Source: JAUUZT01 sp964654015
GTDB lineage: Bacteria > Chloroflexota > Dehalococcoidia > GIF9 > AB-539-J10
NCBI GenBank assembly: GCA_964654015.1
Contig: CAZZHQ010000141.1
Location: forward strand, 1-6,188
Reading direction: 5' to 3'
Length of the DNA: 6,188 nucleotides
Positions 1-5,656 of the stretch are shown piece by piece. A program made the position numbers and the translations under genes. The notes below the pieces were generated by a model. It did not search any database. It had not been told where the DNA came from and was given only the letters and a program-made list of their open reading frames with translations. Numbering within the stretch: position 1 is the stretch's first letter; every line of letters starts with the position of its first letter.

Positions 1-179
1 GGCTCGTAGCCGTCAGAGGCATCAAACTCCAGCGTGTCAATGGTACCGTGGAAGTTGCCAATCGCGGCATATGCAGTGTTATTTACACTAACCAGTATCA
101 CGAGCAGTAGGCAGGATATTGAAATCAACCGTAATAGCCATATATTGAATTTTTTCTCTGGTCGCTTCATATTTTTCAT
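1..179 (-). CDS. Exported protein with N-terminal signal peptide (partial, runs off left edge)
   Basis: The minus strand from 179 opens without a stop to the window edge and gives 59 residues. The N-terminus is basic (K2, K5, R6, K9, K10, R17) and is followed by a hydrophobic core at about residues 18-32. A signal peptidase I type A-Y-A motif lies at residues 36-38, so the mature chain would begin near AIGNFHGT. There is no lipobox in front of C23, so a lipoprotein is unlikely. No recognisable domain falls within the visible 20 or so mature residues, so function is unknown beyond export through Sec. A second in-frame ATG at 170 (MKRPEKK) is an equally possible start. Neither start has a convincing Shine-Dalgarno, unlike the genes to the right. 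This and the exported nature of the product suggest it belongs to the flanking genome or to a different module, not to the replication operon. Confidence 0.7.
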   Translation of the reverse strand, partial: MKNMKRPEKKFNIWLLRLISISCLLLVILVSVNNTAYAAIGNFHGTIDTLEFDASDGYE

Positions 180-280
180 ATTTTGTAGGTATGCTATTTC
201 AAGCTATTTACCCTACTCTAATATTAGATAATGAATATGAAGTAACCCATAAAAATACATAAAGACGGCCTTAAATTACC

Positions 281-360
281 ATTAAGAATTGATAATGATT
301 ATAAAGAATTGATAGTGTTCATAAAGGATTGGTAAAGATGGTTAAGGATTGTTAACTTAT
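281..360. repeat. Four tandem 20-bp direct repeats (iteron-like)
   Basis: Units start at 281, 301, 321 and 341, with no spacing error. The shared core is TWAAGRATTGRTA. Ten of the twenty columns are invariant across all four units. Units 1 and 2 match at 16 of 20 positions, units 2 and 3 at 14, and units 3 and 4 at 12, so the array decays to the right. A 20-bp period is close to two helical turns, so a bound protein would sit on the same face of each copy. That is typical of iterons at plasmid origins and also of arm-type sites of tyrosine recombinases. Which protein binds cannot be told from the sequence. Confidence 0.7.
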
Positions 361-422
361 ATATATTTGATATTTAAAAATAAGCAGAGACAGCGGTGAA
401 TGATGACTAGATACCTTCGCTT

Positions 423-473
423 TACACTTTGTGTAGGAGATTGTTATCTAAGGTAACAAAGTAGTACTTTGTT
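423..473. repeat. Cluster of three inverted repeats, two of them mutually exclusive
   Basis: Three inverted repeats follow one another. The first is TACAC-TTT-GTGTA at 423-435. The second is TTGTTA-7 nt-TAACAA at 441-459. The third is AACAAAGTA-G-TACTTTGTT at 455-473, with perfect 9-bp arms. The second and third share the AACAA at 455-459, so that segment can pair with only one partner at a time. The heptamer ACTTTGT occurs twice, 40 bp apart (426-432 and 466-472). No T-run follows on either strand, so this is not a standard intrinsic terminator. A recombinase core site, a protein-binding site at an origin, or an RNA structure at the 3' end of the leftward mRNA are the candidates. Confidence 0.55.
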
Positions 474-493
474 TCGCCTGAAGAAATGGGAAT

Positions 494-766
494 CTAGTGT
501 TCATAAATGAAGCTCCGCACCCGGCAAATGGGACACCAGGTGGTGTGCCCACCGCGGCAGGGTTTTTTCTCCGGATCATGCGGGCATAGCTTGCCACCGA
601 AGTGCAGTCTTTGCAGGAGTATCGGATTATCGAAAAATGTCACTGCTCCGCAGCTCGGACAGTGAGCCATATAACCCTTCTCTATCTCAAAGACAGCTGC
701 CTTCGCCCCGCATGGACAGTCAAGAGTATATTCAGTGGGCTTCTTCTTCCTTTTGCTTGCAGGCAT
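494..766 (-). CDS. Small protein with two zinc-ribbon-like modules
   Basis: The product is 90 aa, starting at the ATG at 766 and ending in TAG. A longer reading from 814 would overlap the upstream gene. The ATG at 766 has GGGAG about 7 nt before it and lies one base after the upstream stop, so it is preferred. The N-terminus is strongly basic (K5-K9). The first module carries C17-P-C19 and C36-P-S-C39, a four-cysteine ribbon. The second carries C61-P-H63, C70, H74 and C78-P-I-C81. No enzymatic motif is visible. Small basic zinc-ribbon proteins commonly bind nucleic acid or another protein, which is an inference here. It is the last gene of a leftward trio and must be co-transcribed with the coiled-coil gene, whose stop codon lies inside its ribosome binding region. 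The second module resembles the C-terminus of that upstream protein (C-x-H then C-P-x-C-R). Confidence 0.8.
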   Translation of the reverse strand: MPASKRKKKPTEYTLDCPCGAKAAVFEIEKGYMAHCPSCGAVTFFDNPILLQRLHFGGKLCPHDPEKKPCRGGHTTWCPICRVRSFIYEH

Positions 767-767
767 A

Positions 768-1838
768 TTACTCTCCCAAGTGTATATTAAGAGGCAGTTG
801 TGTCGACCAACCATGGTAATTGTAGATCTTGATATCGTATTCGAGGACAGGATAACGACAAACGGGGCATGTTACTGGCGGTTGATCGGTCCAAAAATGA
901 TGATTGCCCTTTGTCTTATCAAAGACTCCGGCCACAGTGCTGGCGGGATGCATACAGCGCATGAAAAACACCTGAGGCCAGGTTGAGAGTTCGTCTAAAA
1001 GGCCATGATACGGGAAGTAACGCCGGTGAAACCGCCTCAGGTATTCCTCATAGGCGGTGTCATCCTGGAGCTGCGCAAGTTTGTTTCTCAAGTTGCCGCT
1101 TTCGGCGGTTATTGCCTTCTTCTGAGATTCTAGGCCCCTAATCTCGGAGATGAGTCTTTCTCTTTCTTTGGTAGCACCGTCATGTAGTTCATCCAGGTAC
1201 TTGTTGAGTGAGCCATGTTCCTTCAGTCCTTCAGCGAGTTGTTCCCTGGCATTCTTGTGACCGGCGAATTCTTTAGCCAGGCCCAGGGCAAGCTCCAGCG
1301 TAAATCCATGGCCTTCAATTTCAGTTTTTACCTTACCGGCAGCTGCTACTTCTTCCCTGGTGATATTGGCTTTGTTGTAGGTATCTTCAACTTCGGCAGA
1401 AATACGCTGTTTTTCTTTCTCGGCTTTCCTGTTGAAGGCTTCAAGCCCTTTTTCTGCAGCCGAATACTCGTTCCTGATCTGTGCCAGTTCTAGTCCGGCC
1501 TTTGAAGCTGCTTTCTTTGCTTGCTCGTACTCAGTCCTGGCGTTCTTAATCTGCACTGCTAAATCATTAGACCTTTGCTTGAGAGCAGATACCTCCTGTT
1601 CCAGCTTCGTCTTCTGCTTTATCAGTTTCTCGCAGGCATCCAGACCTTCCGTACAGGATATCCCTTTTTCTTCCTCCAGACGTATCAATCCCAGTATTGC
1701 CTCAAGATATCCGGAATCGGTGATGCGCCTCTCCAACTCCATCAGGCTTTCGAAGTCATCCTCAGAAAAGCCCGGGCAGTGAACATGCGCCATTCTTGCC
1801 GCGTCTCTGATCTCTTCAGCGGTAAACTCGTTATCCAT
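768..1838 (-). CDS. Coiled-coil protein with C-terminal Cys/His cluster, function unknown
   Basis: The product is 356 aa. The open frame extends up to 2114, but that extension overlaps the upstream gene and is compositionally odd. The ATG at 1838 (MDNEFTAEE) is preceded by AAGGAG about 10 nt upstream and lies 2 nt after the upstream stop. Residues 1-65 look globular and helical. Residues about 66-165 and 210-262 are rich in K, E, Q, A and L with heptad-like spacing, as in SMC-like or tropomyosin-like coiled coils. A break at about 166-205 separates them. The C-terminal 90 residues are aromatic-rich and contain C295-M-H297 and C324-P-V-C327, a possible zinc site, with H313 and H314 between. 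There is no Walker motif, so this is not an SMC ATPase. The coils suggest a dimer or a scaffold. Coupling to the RuvA-C-like and zinc-ribbon genes suggests they act together. I do not recognise the family. Confidence 0.8.
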   Translation of the reverse strand: MDNEFTAEEIRDAARMAHVHCPGFSEDDFESLMELERRITDSGYLEAILGLIRLEEEKGISCTEGLDACEKLIKQKTKLEQEVSALKQRSNDLAVQIKNARTEYEQAKKAASKAGLELAQIRNEYSAAEKGLEAFNRKAEKEKQRISAEVEDTYNKANITREEVAAAGKVKTEIEGHGFTLELALGLAKEFAGHKNAREQLAEGLKEHGSLNKYLDELHDGATKERERLISEIRGLESQKKAITAESGNLRNKLAQLQDDTAYEEYLRRFHRRYFPYHGLLDELSTWPQVFFMRCMHPASTVAGVFDKTKGNHHFWTDQPPVTCPVCRYPVLEYDIKIYNYHGWSTQLPLNIHLGE

Positions 1839-1840
1839 TC

Positions 1841-2662
1841 TTATTCCACTCCTTTCCCAATTTCCAGTGTGAGCCGGATCGCTTCCTCTAAAGTCATGTC
1901 TGCTCTCAGACGTGAAGAAACCCTCCTTACCATCTCTCTGGCTTCGGCAGGTTGATAGGCCAGGCTCTCCAGAGCGCTTACCAGGTTTTCCGTTGTTACC
2001 ATCTCTTTGTTGGCCGGCACGGGTTGGCTGGAGTCCTGGAAGGCAAGACCGATCAGGCTTCCGGCTACCAGCGGCGCCATACATCTGCCCTGAGCTCCGA
2101 ACTGACACAGCCACGAGACCACCGACTGATATTTGAATATTACTGAAAGTACATTCACGAAATCGTTGGGAAGTCGTACCAGCTTGGTGCCGGGTACCTC
2201 CCAGGTAGTGTAGCCGGCGTCTTTAGCTACCATAGCGAACCTTCCCAGGTCATTTTCGAGGAGAGCGTGCAAGAAGACCATAGGGATGCTGATTATCTCG
2301 GGTTTACCAACAAGCCCGGCCAGCGTAATCAAACGAGAATCATCAGCTGTTCTCACCACTGCCGCGGCAACAAGATAAACACTGACCTCGATTACCAGCT
2401 GGTGAATATCCTTGCCCTGAAACTGAAGTTTCGGCACCGGAACAAACCACCGCTCTGCTCTCCATGATGCCTTGTTTCCATATCTGCCTCTAACAGAGGC
2501 CCCAATAAGTTTGTCAATTTCGGCGCTGGTCTTAGCGTTTTCCGCGACCGAGACAAACATATCGACCACATCAGGACTCATGATCCCTATTCCTGCTTCC
2601 TGTAAGGCCAGTGAAACAGCCTCCTTCTGATTGCCGGCTCGACTGCCTGTAAGGATCTTCAT
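1841..2662 (-). CDS. Protein of unknown function with a C-terminal RuvA domain III-like segment
   Basis: The product is 273 aa, starting at the ATG at 2662 with a strong AAGGAG about 6-7 nt before it, and ending in TAA. Residues 1-220 match nothing I recognise. They include several hydrophobic stretches (about 88-104 and 122-136) that look like buried strands or helices, not membrane spans, and a C186/C194 pair. Residues about 224-270 read as a small three-helix bundle with the pattern LVSALESLAYQPAEAREMV followed by a short loop and TLEEAIRLTLEIG. In RuvA, domain III has the same layout (AL-x-x-LGY-x-x-x-EA, then S-L-E-E-L-I-R-x-A-L) and contacts the RuvB motor. The glycine of LGY is alanine here. 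It heads the trio that continues with the coiled-coil gene 2 nt downstream. By analogy the tail may dock onto a motor protein, possibly the primase-helicase encoded upstream or the host's RuvB. That is inference. Confidence 0.8.
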   Translation of the reverse strand: MKILTGSRAGNQKEAVSLALQEAGIGIMSPDVVDMFVSVAENAKTSAEIDKLIGASVRGRYGNKASWRAERWFVPVPKLQFQGKDIHQLVIEVSVYLVAAAVVRTADDSRLITLAGLVGKPEIISIPMVFLHALLENDLGRFAMVAKDAGYTTWEVPGTKLVRLPNDFVNVLSVIFKYQSVVSWLCQFGAQGRCMAPLVAGSLIGLAFQDSSQPVPANKEMVTTENLVSALESLAYQPAEAREMVRRVSSRLRADMTLEEAIRLTLEIGKGVE

Positions 2663-2690
2663 CTTGTTCTCCTTTTCATCTATTCCACTA

Positions 2691-2718
2691 ATGCTATCTA
2701 TACTATGCTATCTATACT
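2691..2718. repeat. Perfect tandem duplication of a 14-bp unit upstream of the RuvA-C-like gene
   Basis: ATGCTATCTATACT occurs at 2691-2704 and again, identical, at 2705-2718. On the minus strand each copy reads AGTATAGATAGCAT, with a TATAGA that could act as a -10 element. It lies 29 nt before the ATG at 2662, where an operator or promoter for the downstream trio would be expected. No good -35 hexamer is visible 16-18 nt upstream, so a promoter is not called. A recent slippage duplication is the simple alternative. Confidence 0.7.
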
Positions 2719-2758
2719 ACCTATGAGGCTGCCGGTTGTTTTGCTCCTTTACAGCAGG

Positions 2759-2771
2759 GGCTTATTTAGCC
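2759..2771. other. Small hairpin GGCT-TATTT-AGCC
   Basis: A 4-bp perfect stem (2759-2762 with 2768-2771) with a 5-nt loop follows the larger hairpin in the leftward transcript. The stem can be lengthened with CAG/CTG pairs if two G residues bulge out. No T-run follows. It may be part of one RNA structure with the larger hairpin. Confidence 0.35.
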
Positions 2772-2773
2772 TG

Positions 2774-2824
2774 TTTCAAGGCAGGGGATGGGGTGACCCT
2801 CCCCCGAATAATCCCGCCTTGAAA
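2774..2824 (-). terminator. Long stem-loop directly after the primase-helicase stop (terminator, attenuator or processing site)
   Basis: Perfect 9-bp arms TTTCAAGGC (2774-2782) and GCCTTGAAA (2816-2824) enclose inner pairings: GGGAT (2785-2789) with ATCCC (2811-2815), and GGGG (2790-2793) with CCCC (2801-2804). In the leftward mRNA the stem begins 3 nt after the TAG at 2828-2830. It is long and GC-rich enough to stop ribosomes or protect the RNA end. The usual run of U residues is missing, so strict intrinsic termination is doubtful. It separates the regulator/primase genes from the RuvA-C-like trio and may set their relative expression. Confidence 0.5.
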
Positions 2825-2827
2825 AGT

Positions 2828-5170
2828 CTACCCGAGCGCATCTGGATGACAATGTCCGCATAACCAATCTCCGTCTCTTCGCCGCCAGTCAATGGCGCCA
2901 CACGCAGCACAGGGGTCGGTCGGTTTATCGCCGTTATTTCCATGCCGTGTAAAATAATGTGTGGCATCTGTGGCAACCGTGACATGCCCATCAACTCCGA
3001 GGGTGTTTGTCACAGATGTCACGGATGCCACGCTTCCAGGAACACGGTGAAATTTGTGAGATTTCAAAACATCGGGTATCGCCTGGGTCATCTCTACATC
3101 CTCGGAGTAATAGTATCGTGAGGTAACCTCTGCCCAAGTTTGAAAGTCAGGAATACAGTAAGCCCTGACCGGCTTTTGAAATCGCTGCCCGTCTCTCTTA
3201 AAGTCGACCCGGCGCCATTCGACCTCAAAACCCACGCCGGCCAGCGTCTGGGTTACCATCTTGGCCGAGCTTTTCATCAGCCGGGCGACCATAGTCGGCG
3301 TCACCACCTGCACCCGACCGGCGTCATCGCAGTAGCCGGCGAATTCCTCACCCAGGTCGGCATGGCCGGAAGCGATCGAATAGACCAGGTTCACCAGGGA
3401 GCCTTCCCAGGACATGCTCCTGACCCTGCGGATCTCCTGCTGGCGTTTGAGCAGGTATTCCCGGAAGGTCCTCTCTCCATCGGGTAGCAGCTGGCAGATG
3501 ATCGACATCGGCATGACCAGCTGCTTCAACCTTGGCTCGATGTCCATATCGTCAAAGATGATCATCCTGTTGGCATCGACCTCGTTAAAATGGTGCAGGG
3601 TGAAAAGAGCCAGCTCGTTTCTGAGCTTCTGCATCCTGGTGTAGTAATCTTCGGGGAGAATGATGGGAATTTTAAGATTCGTGGTTTCGTGTGGGGAAAT
3701 GGATAGAACCCTGGCTTCGGTCGCGTTGTCCTTAAACGGCTGCCGCATGGCAAGGATCTTGGGAGCAAAGGGGTCAAAATACTCCTGGACCCTGGGATTT
3801 TGCTTGTCTGACAGCACGTAATACTTGCCACGCTCGAAGCCAAGGTTAAGGTATTTGACGAACTGAGACTCCTTATCACCGGAAGTATCAGCTTCGTCCA
3901 TGATTAAGGTGCCACGCCAGTGGTTATTCAGCCTAGCGACGCCGCTGAAGGTGCTGGCGCCGCTGGCGAAGACGGGGTAGAAGCAGAGATCGGCCACAAC
4001 CTTCTGGATCCTGCTCTTGCCTTTGCCGGTATCAGCCAGGAAGCGCAAGTAGCCCACGTTCTTGACCTTGGTATAGAACCAGGTGAAAAGGATGTAATAG
4101 ACACAGGTCTCTAATTGCAGCTCGGGCAGGTCGATGTAATTCGACAAGTGGTCTTTGATCTTAGAGTAGAGATCATCCGCCGATAGTAACCTCGCTGTGG
4201 TGATGTTCTCGTCGGGCATGCCGACGATGCCAACCTCGCTGCCGTCCATGATGGGCAAGGGTCGTGGCTTGATGCTCTTCCCGGCTAATGGGAGATCTGA
4301 AGTCATCTTTACCTGATTTTGGTCATCCAGGTAAGCGAAGCCATAGCTGCCATCGTATTGCCGGACGGTTATATACAACCGTTTGTTTGCGAAAATGAAG
4401 GTCCTCTCCAGGTCTTCCGGCTCATGGTCGACCACTACTTCTTCCATCGGCACGGTTAGCGCCTTCAGCTCTACTAGGGTGTGACCGCTGGCGAGGAAGT
4501 CATCGACGCCGGTTTTTAAGCCATCATTTCCTGACGGTAGCAAAACAATGGAGACGTTAGCCTTCTTTCCCTTGAGGAATGTTGCCAGTCGTTTAACCGC
4601 CAGGGCCACGCTTGGGTTGGTGGCATAGTCGGAATCGGGAGCAAGAAACACCTTGCGGCCGTTAAGAGCGATCATTTCGAAATCGGGCGAAGCAGTGAGC
4701 CCGCCGAAGCTGTTCCTGGCCCGCCAGTTCCAGATGCCAGTCATGTCGACTGCGCATTCGCCTTGAGAGGCGAGCGCATCACCTTTCTTAACACCCTCGG
4801 TTATCCACAGTAGCACATTGGGATCGACGAGGTGCTTCTGACAAGCCAGCGGGCAGTCCAGACGGTTGGTGGCTCCACTGGGAGTCTCGTACTTGACTGG
4901 CTTGCCTTTATTGTTTAATCGGGGGCTATCAGGGCGGAACTGGTAGCTGACTATACCATCACCATCAACTCCCCAGAGGGGAATAAGGATGCCCGGGGTA
5001 TGACGTTGCGACGGGGAGAAGCCGAGCTTCTCAAGCTCCGATTTTCCCAGAAGGCTGCGGTAGCCTCTCTCTTTAATGACATCGATGTCGATTCCGCTTC
5101 CCTCGTGAAGGTGGCGGAAATGGCTCGTCATAAGTTCCGGTATGACTTCGGAAAAGACGGATTCATTCAT
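2828..5170 (-). CDS. TOPRIM (DUF3854-like) and P-loop primase-helicase-like replication protein
   Basis: The product is 780 aa. The ATG at 5170 has GGAGG about 6 nt upstream. The longer frame to 5281 would overlap the small upstream gene completely and is not preferred. Residues about 55-240 resemble the DUF3854/TOPRIM domain of phage- and plasmid-type primases: a GILIPLW strand, E125 in WITEGVKKGDA, D179-S-D181 in LAPDSD, then a KTGVDDFLASG helix. Residues about 350-500 form a P-loop NTPase: Walker A ADTGKGKS (379-386), Walker B LIMDEAD (422-428), and R476 or R487 as possible arginine finger. The DEAD-plus-ERGKYY context recalls DUF3631-type helicase-like ATPases. A region near 620-650 could be a winged helix, and C754-x2-C757/C771-x2-C774 is a terminal zinc finger. 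No archaeo-eukaryotic primase polymerase domain is seen. Its expected role is initiating or unwinding DNA during replication of the element. Whether it makes primers is not shown. Confidence 0.85.
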   Translation of the reverse strand: MNESVFSEVIPELMTSHFRHLHEGSGIDIDVIKERGYRSLLGKSELEKLGFSPSQRHTPGILIPLWGVDGDGIVSYQFRPDSPRLNNKGKPVKYETPSGATNRLDCPLACQKHLVDPNVLLWITEGVKKGDALASQGECAVDMTGIWNWRARNSFGGLTASPDFEMIALNGRKVFLAPDSDYATNPSVALAVKRLATFLKGKKANVSIVLLPSGNDGLKTGVDDFLASGHTLVELKALTVPMEEVVVDHEPEDLERTFIFANKRLYITVRQYDGSYGFAYLDDQNQVKMTSDLPLAGKSIKPRPLPIMDGSEVGIVGMPDENITTARLLSADDLYSKIKDHLSNYIDLPELQLETCVYYILFTWFYTKVKNVGYLRFLADTGKGKSRIQKVVADLCFYPVFASGASTFSGVARLNNHWRGTLIMDEADTSGDKESQFVKYLNLGFERGKYYVLSDKQNPRVQEYFDPFAPKILAMRQPFKDNATEARVLSISPHETTNLKIPIILPEDYYTRMQKLRNELALFTLHHFNEVDANRMIIFDDMDIEPRLKQLVMPMSIICQLLPDGERTFREYLLKRQQEIRRVRSMSWEGSLVNLVYSIASGHADLGEEFAGYCDDAGRVQVVTPTMVARLMKSSAKMVTQTLAGVGFEVEWRRVDFKRDGQRFQKPVRAYCIPDFQTWAEVTSRYYYSEDVEMTQAIPDVLKSHKFHRVPGSVASVTSVTNTLGVDGHVTVATDATHYFTRHGNNGDKPTDPCAACGAIDWRRRDGDWLCGHCHPDALG

Positions 5171-5375
5171 TCTGATCCTCCGCTTGCATATCACCAATTG
5201 ACTTTCGAGAATGCTCAGGAGATGTGGCGGCTTTGTTTCTAACACGGGACTCATTTCGATATGCGTCCGGCCCGGCTTCACCGCGGTCTATTTCGCCCAG
5301 GTAAGCACGGACGATCATCCTGGCCAGTATTGTCAGCGCCACCTCACGCTTATCAGGCTTCACTGCGGTTACCAT
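5163..5375 (-). CDS. Small conserved-looking protein of unknown function
   Basis: The product is 70 aa, starting at the ATG at 5375 (MVTAVKPDKREVALTI) with AAAGG/GGTGG just upstream, and ending in TGA. The same frame stays open to 5564, but that extension lies antiparallel to nothing useful and overlaps the HTH gene in another frame. The start is placed by the ribosome binding site and by the usual spacing of overlapping genes. It overlaps the end of the HTH gene by 23 bp and the start of the primase-helicase gene by 8 bp, which implies coupled translation. Residues 8-30 form one amphipathic helix (REVALTILARMIVRAYLGEI). The rest is polar and charged and probably disordered. There is no signal peptide, metal site or enzyme motif. 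An adaptor or regulator for the replication protein is possible, but function is unknown. Confidence 0.65.
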   Translation of the reverse strand: MVTAVKPDKREVALTILARMIVRAYLGEIDRGEAGPDAYRNESRVRNKAATSPEHSRKSIGDMQAEDQNE

Positions 5376-5595
5376 TGCCACCTTTCTCGATAATAAACAA
5401 GTCGTCAAAGGTATATTCCCGGAAATACTCAAGGAAGCGTTCGCGCATCGCCGCTGAGGGCTTTCTCTTGCCCCTGACGATTTCGGAGAGATAGCTCCTG
5501 GATATATGCAATCTCTCCGCCAACCCTTTCTGGGAAAGGTTCCGGCGTGTGATAGCAACTTCAAAGGCTTCTTTCTTAAGACCTACCCTGACCAT
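5353..5595 (-). CDS. Small XRE/Cro-type helix-turn-helix DNA-binding protein
   Basis: The product is 80 aa. The ATG at 5595 has CTGGAG with a 6-nt spacer. A GTG at 5610 is in frame but would place that Shine-Dalgarno inside the gene. Residues about 8-65 form one HTH_3/XRE domain: LSQKGLAERLHISRSYLSEIVRGKRKPS is the helix 2-turn-helix 3 core, with Q22, S32, S34 and Y35 in the usual contact positions and the R-G-K-R-K-P loop typical of Cro/C1 proteins. No effector domain follows, only a short hydrophobic helix (FDDLFIIE) and a polar tail. It is the first gene of the leftward operon, directly behind the strong promoter at 5627-5656. That position is the Cro-like one, opposite a longer repressor. 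It probably binds one or more of the palindromes in the divergent region and feeds back on its own operon. Confidence 0.85.
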   Translation of the reverse strand: MVRVGLKKEAFEVAITRRNLSQKGLAERLHISRSYLSEIVRGKRKPSAAMRERFLEYFREYTFDDLFIIEKGGNGNRSEA

Positions 5596-5613
5596 GTATA
5601 ACTCCAGCACACG

Positions 5614-5627
5614 TTTTGTTTACAAAA
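5614..5627. promoter_or_regulatory. Palindrome TTTTGT-TT-ACAAAA, candidate operator at the leftward start site
   Basis: Perfect 6-bp arms flank a 2-bp centre. It touches the -10 element of the leftward promoter (5627-5632) and covers the predicted transcription start (about 5620). A repressor bound here would block the operon. The A/T arms could also arise by chance in this AT-rich region. Confidence 0.5.
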
Positions 5628-5656
5628 GTATAGAACTTGTTTTACTATGGTGTCAA
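5627..5656 (-). promoter_or_regulatory. Strong sigma-70-type promoter of the leftward operon
   Basis: On the minus strand a perfect -35 TTGACA (5656-5651) is followed after 18 nt by a near-consensus -10 TATACT (5632-5627). Transcription would start near 5620, leaving a leader of about 25 nt before the ATG at 5595. It lies directly upstream of the small HTH gene and would drive it, the 70-aa gene and the primase-helicase gene. Palindromes on both sides suggest tight repression. Confidence 0.8.

Larger units (their letters stand above)
180..493. other. Gene-free AT-rich region with direct and inverted repeats (candidate origin or attachment region)
   Basis: No credible gene is present between the start of the exported-protein gene (179) and the stop of the zinc-ribbon gene (494). 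The left two thirds are markedly richer in A+T than the coding regions. The stretch contains four direct repeats of exact 20-bp period (281-360), an A/T-only-like run just after them (about 357-381), and three inverted repeats between 423 and 473. The region must also carry the 3' end of the leftward operon and the promoter of the exported-protein gene, but I see no hairpin plus T-run terminator and no convincing -35/-10 pair. Confidence 0.6.

Noticed and set aside
34..231. Plus-strand 65-aa reading frame
   Set aside because: It runs opposite the signal-peptide gene on the minus strand, has no ribosome binding site and ends in low-complexity residues.
281..360. CRISPR array
   Set aside because: The repeats are contiguous 20-bp units with no spacers and considerable divergence, so they are direct repeats and not a CRISPR array.
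455..474. Intrinsic terminator of the leftward operon
   Set aside because: The stem is good, but it is A/T-rich and no T-run follows on the minus strand, so only an inverted repeat is called.
1839..2114. N-terminal extension of the coiled-coil gene to 2114
   Set aside because: It overlaps the RuvA-C-like gene in another frame and has a Gly/Ser/Arg-rich composition typical of an out-of-frame reading. The ATG at 1838 has AAGGAG and proper spacing.
2659..2679. Seven-codon frame MKRRTR overlapping the start of the RuvA-C-like gene (ATGA overlap)
   Set aside because: It contains the AAGGAG that serves the real gene and has no ribosome binding site of its own; it is too short to separate from chance.
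2776..2994. Minus-strand 72-aa reading frame overlapping the end of the primase-helicase gene
   Set aside because: It is a shadow of the coding frame, and its C-terminal part is just the translated hairpin.
3562..3879. Minus-strand 105-aa reading frame inside the primase-helicase gene
   Set aside because: It is a Ser/Pro/Arg-rich frame-shifted shadow inside the P-loop domain, which is clearly coding in the other frame.
5376..5564. N-terminal extension of the 70-aa gene to 5564
   Set aside because: It overlaps almost all of the HTH gene in another frame. The ATG at 5375 explains the ribosome binding site and the short overlaps.
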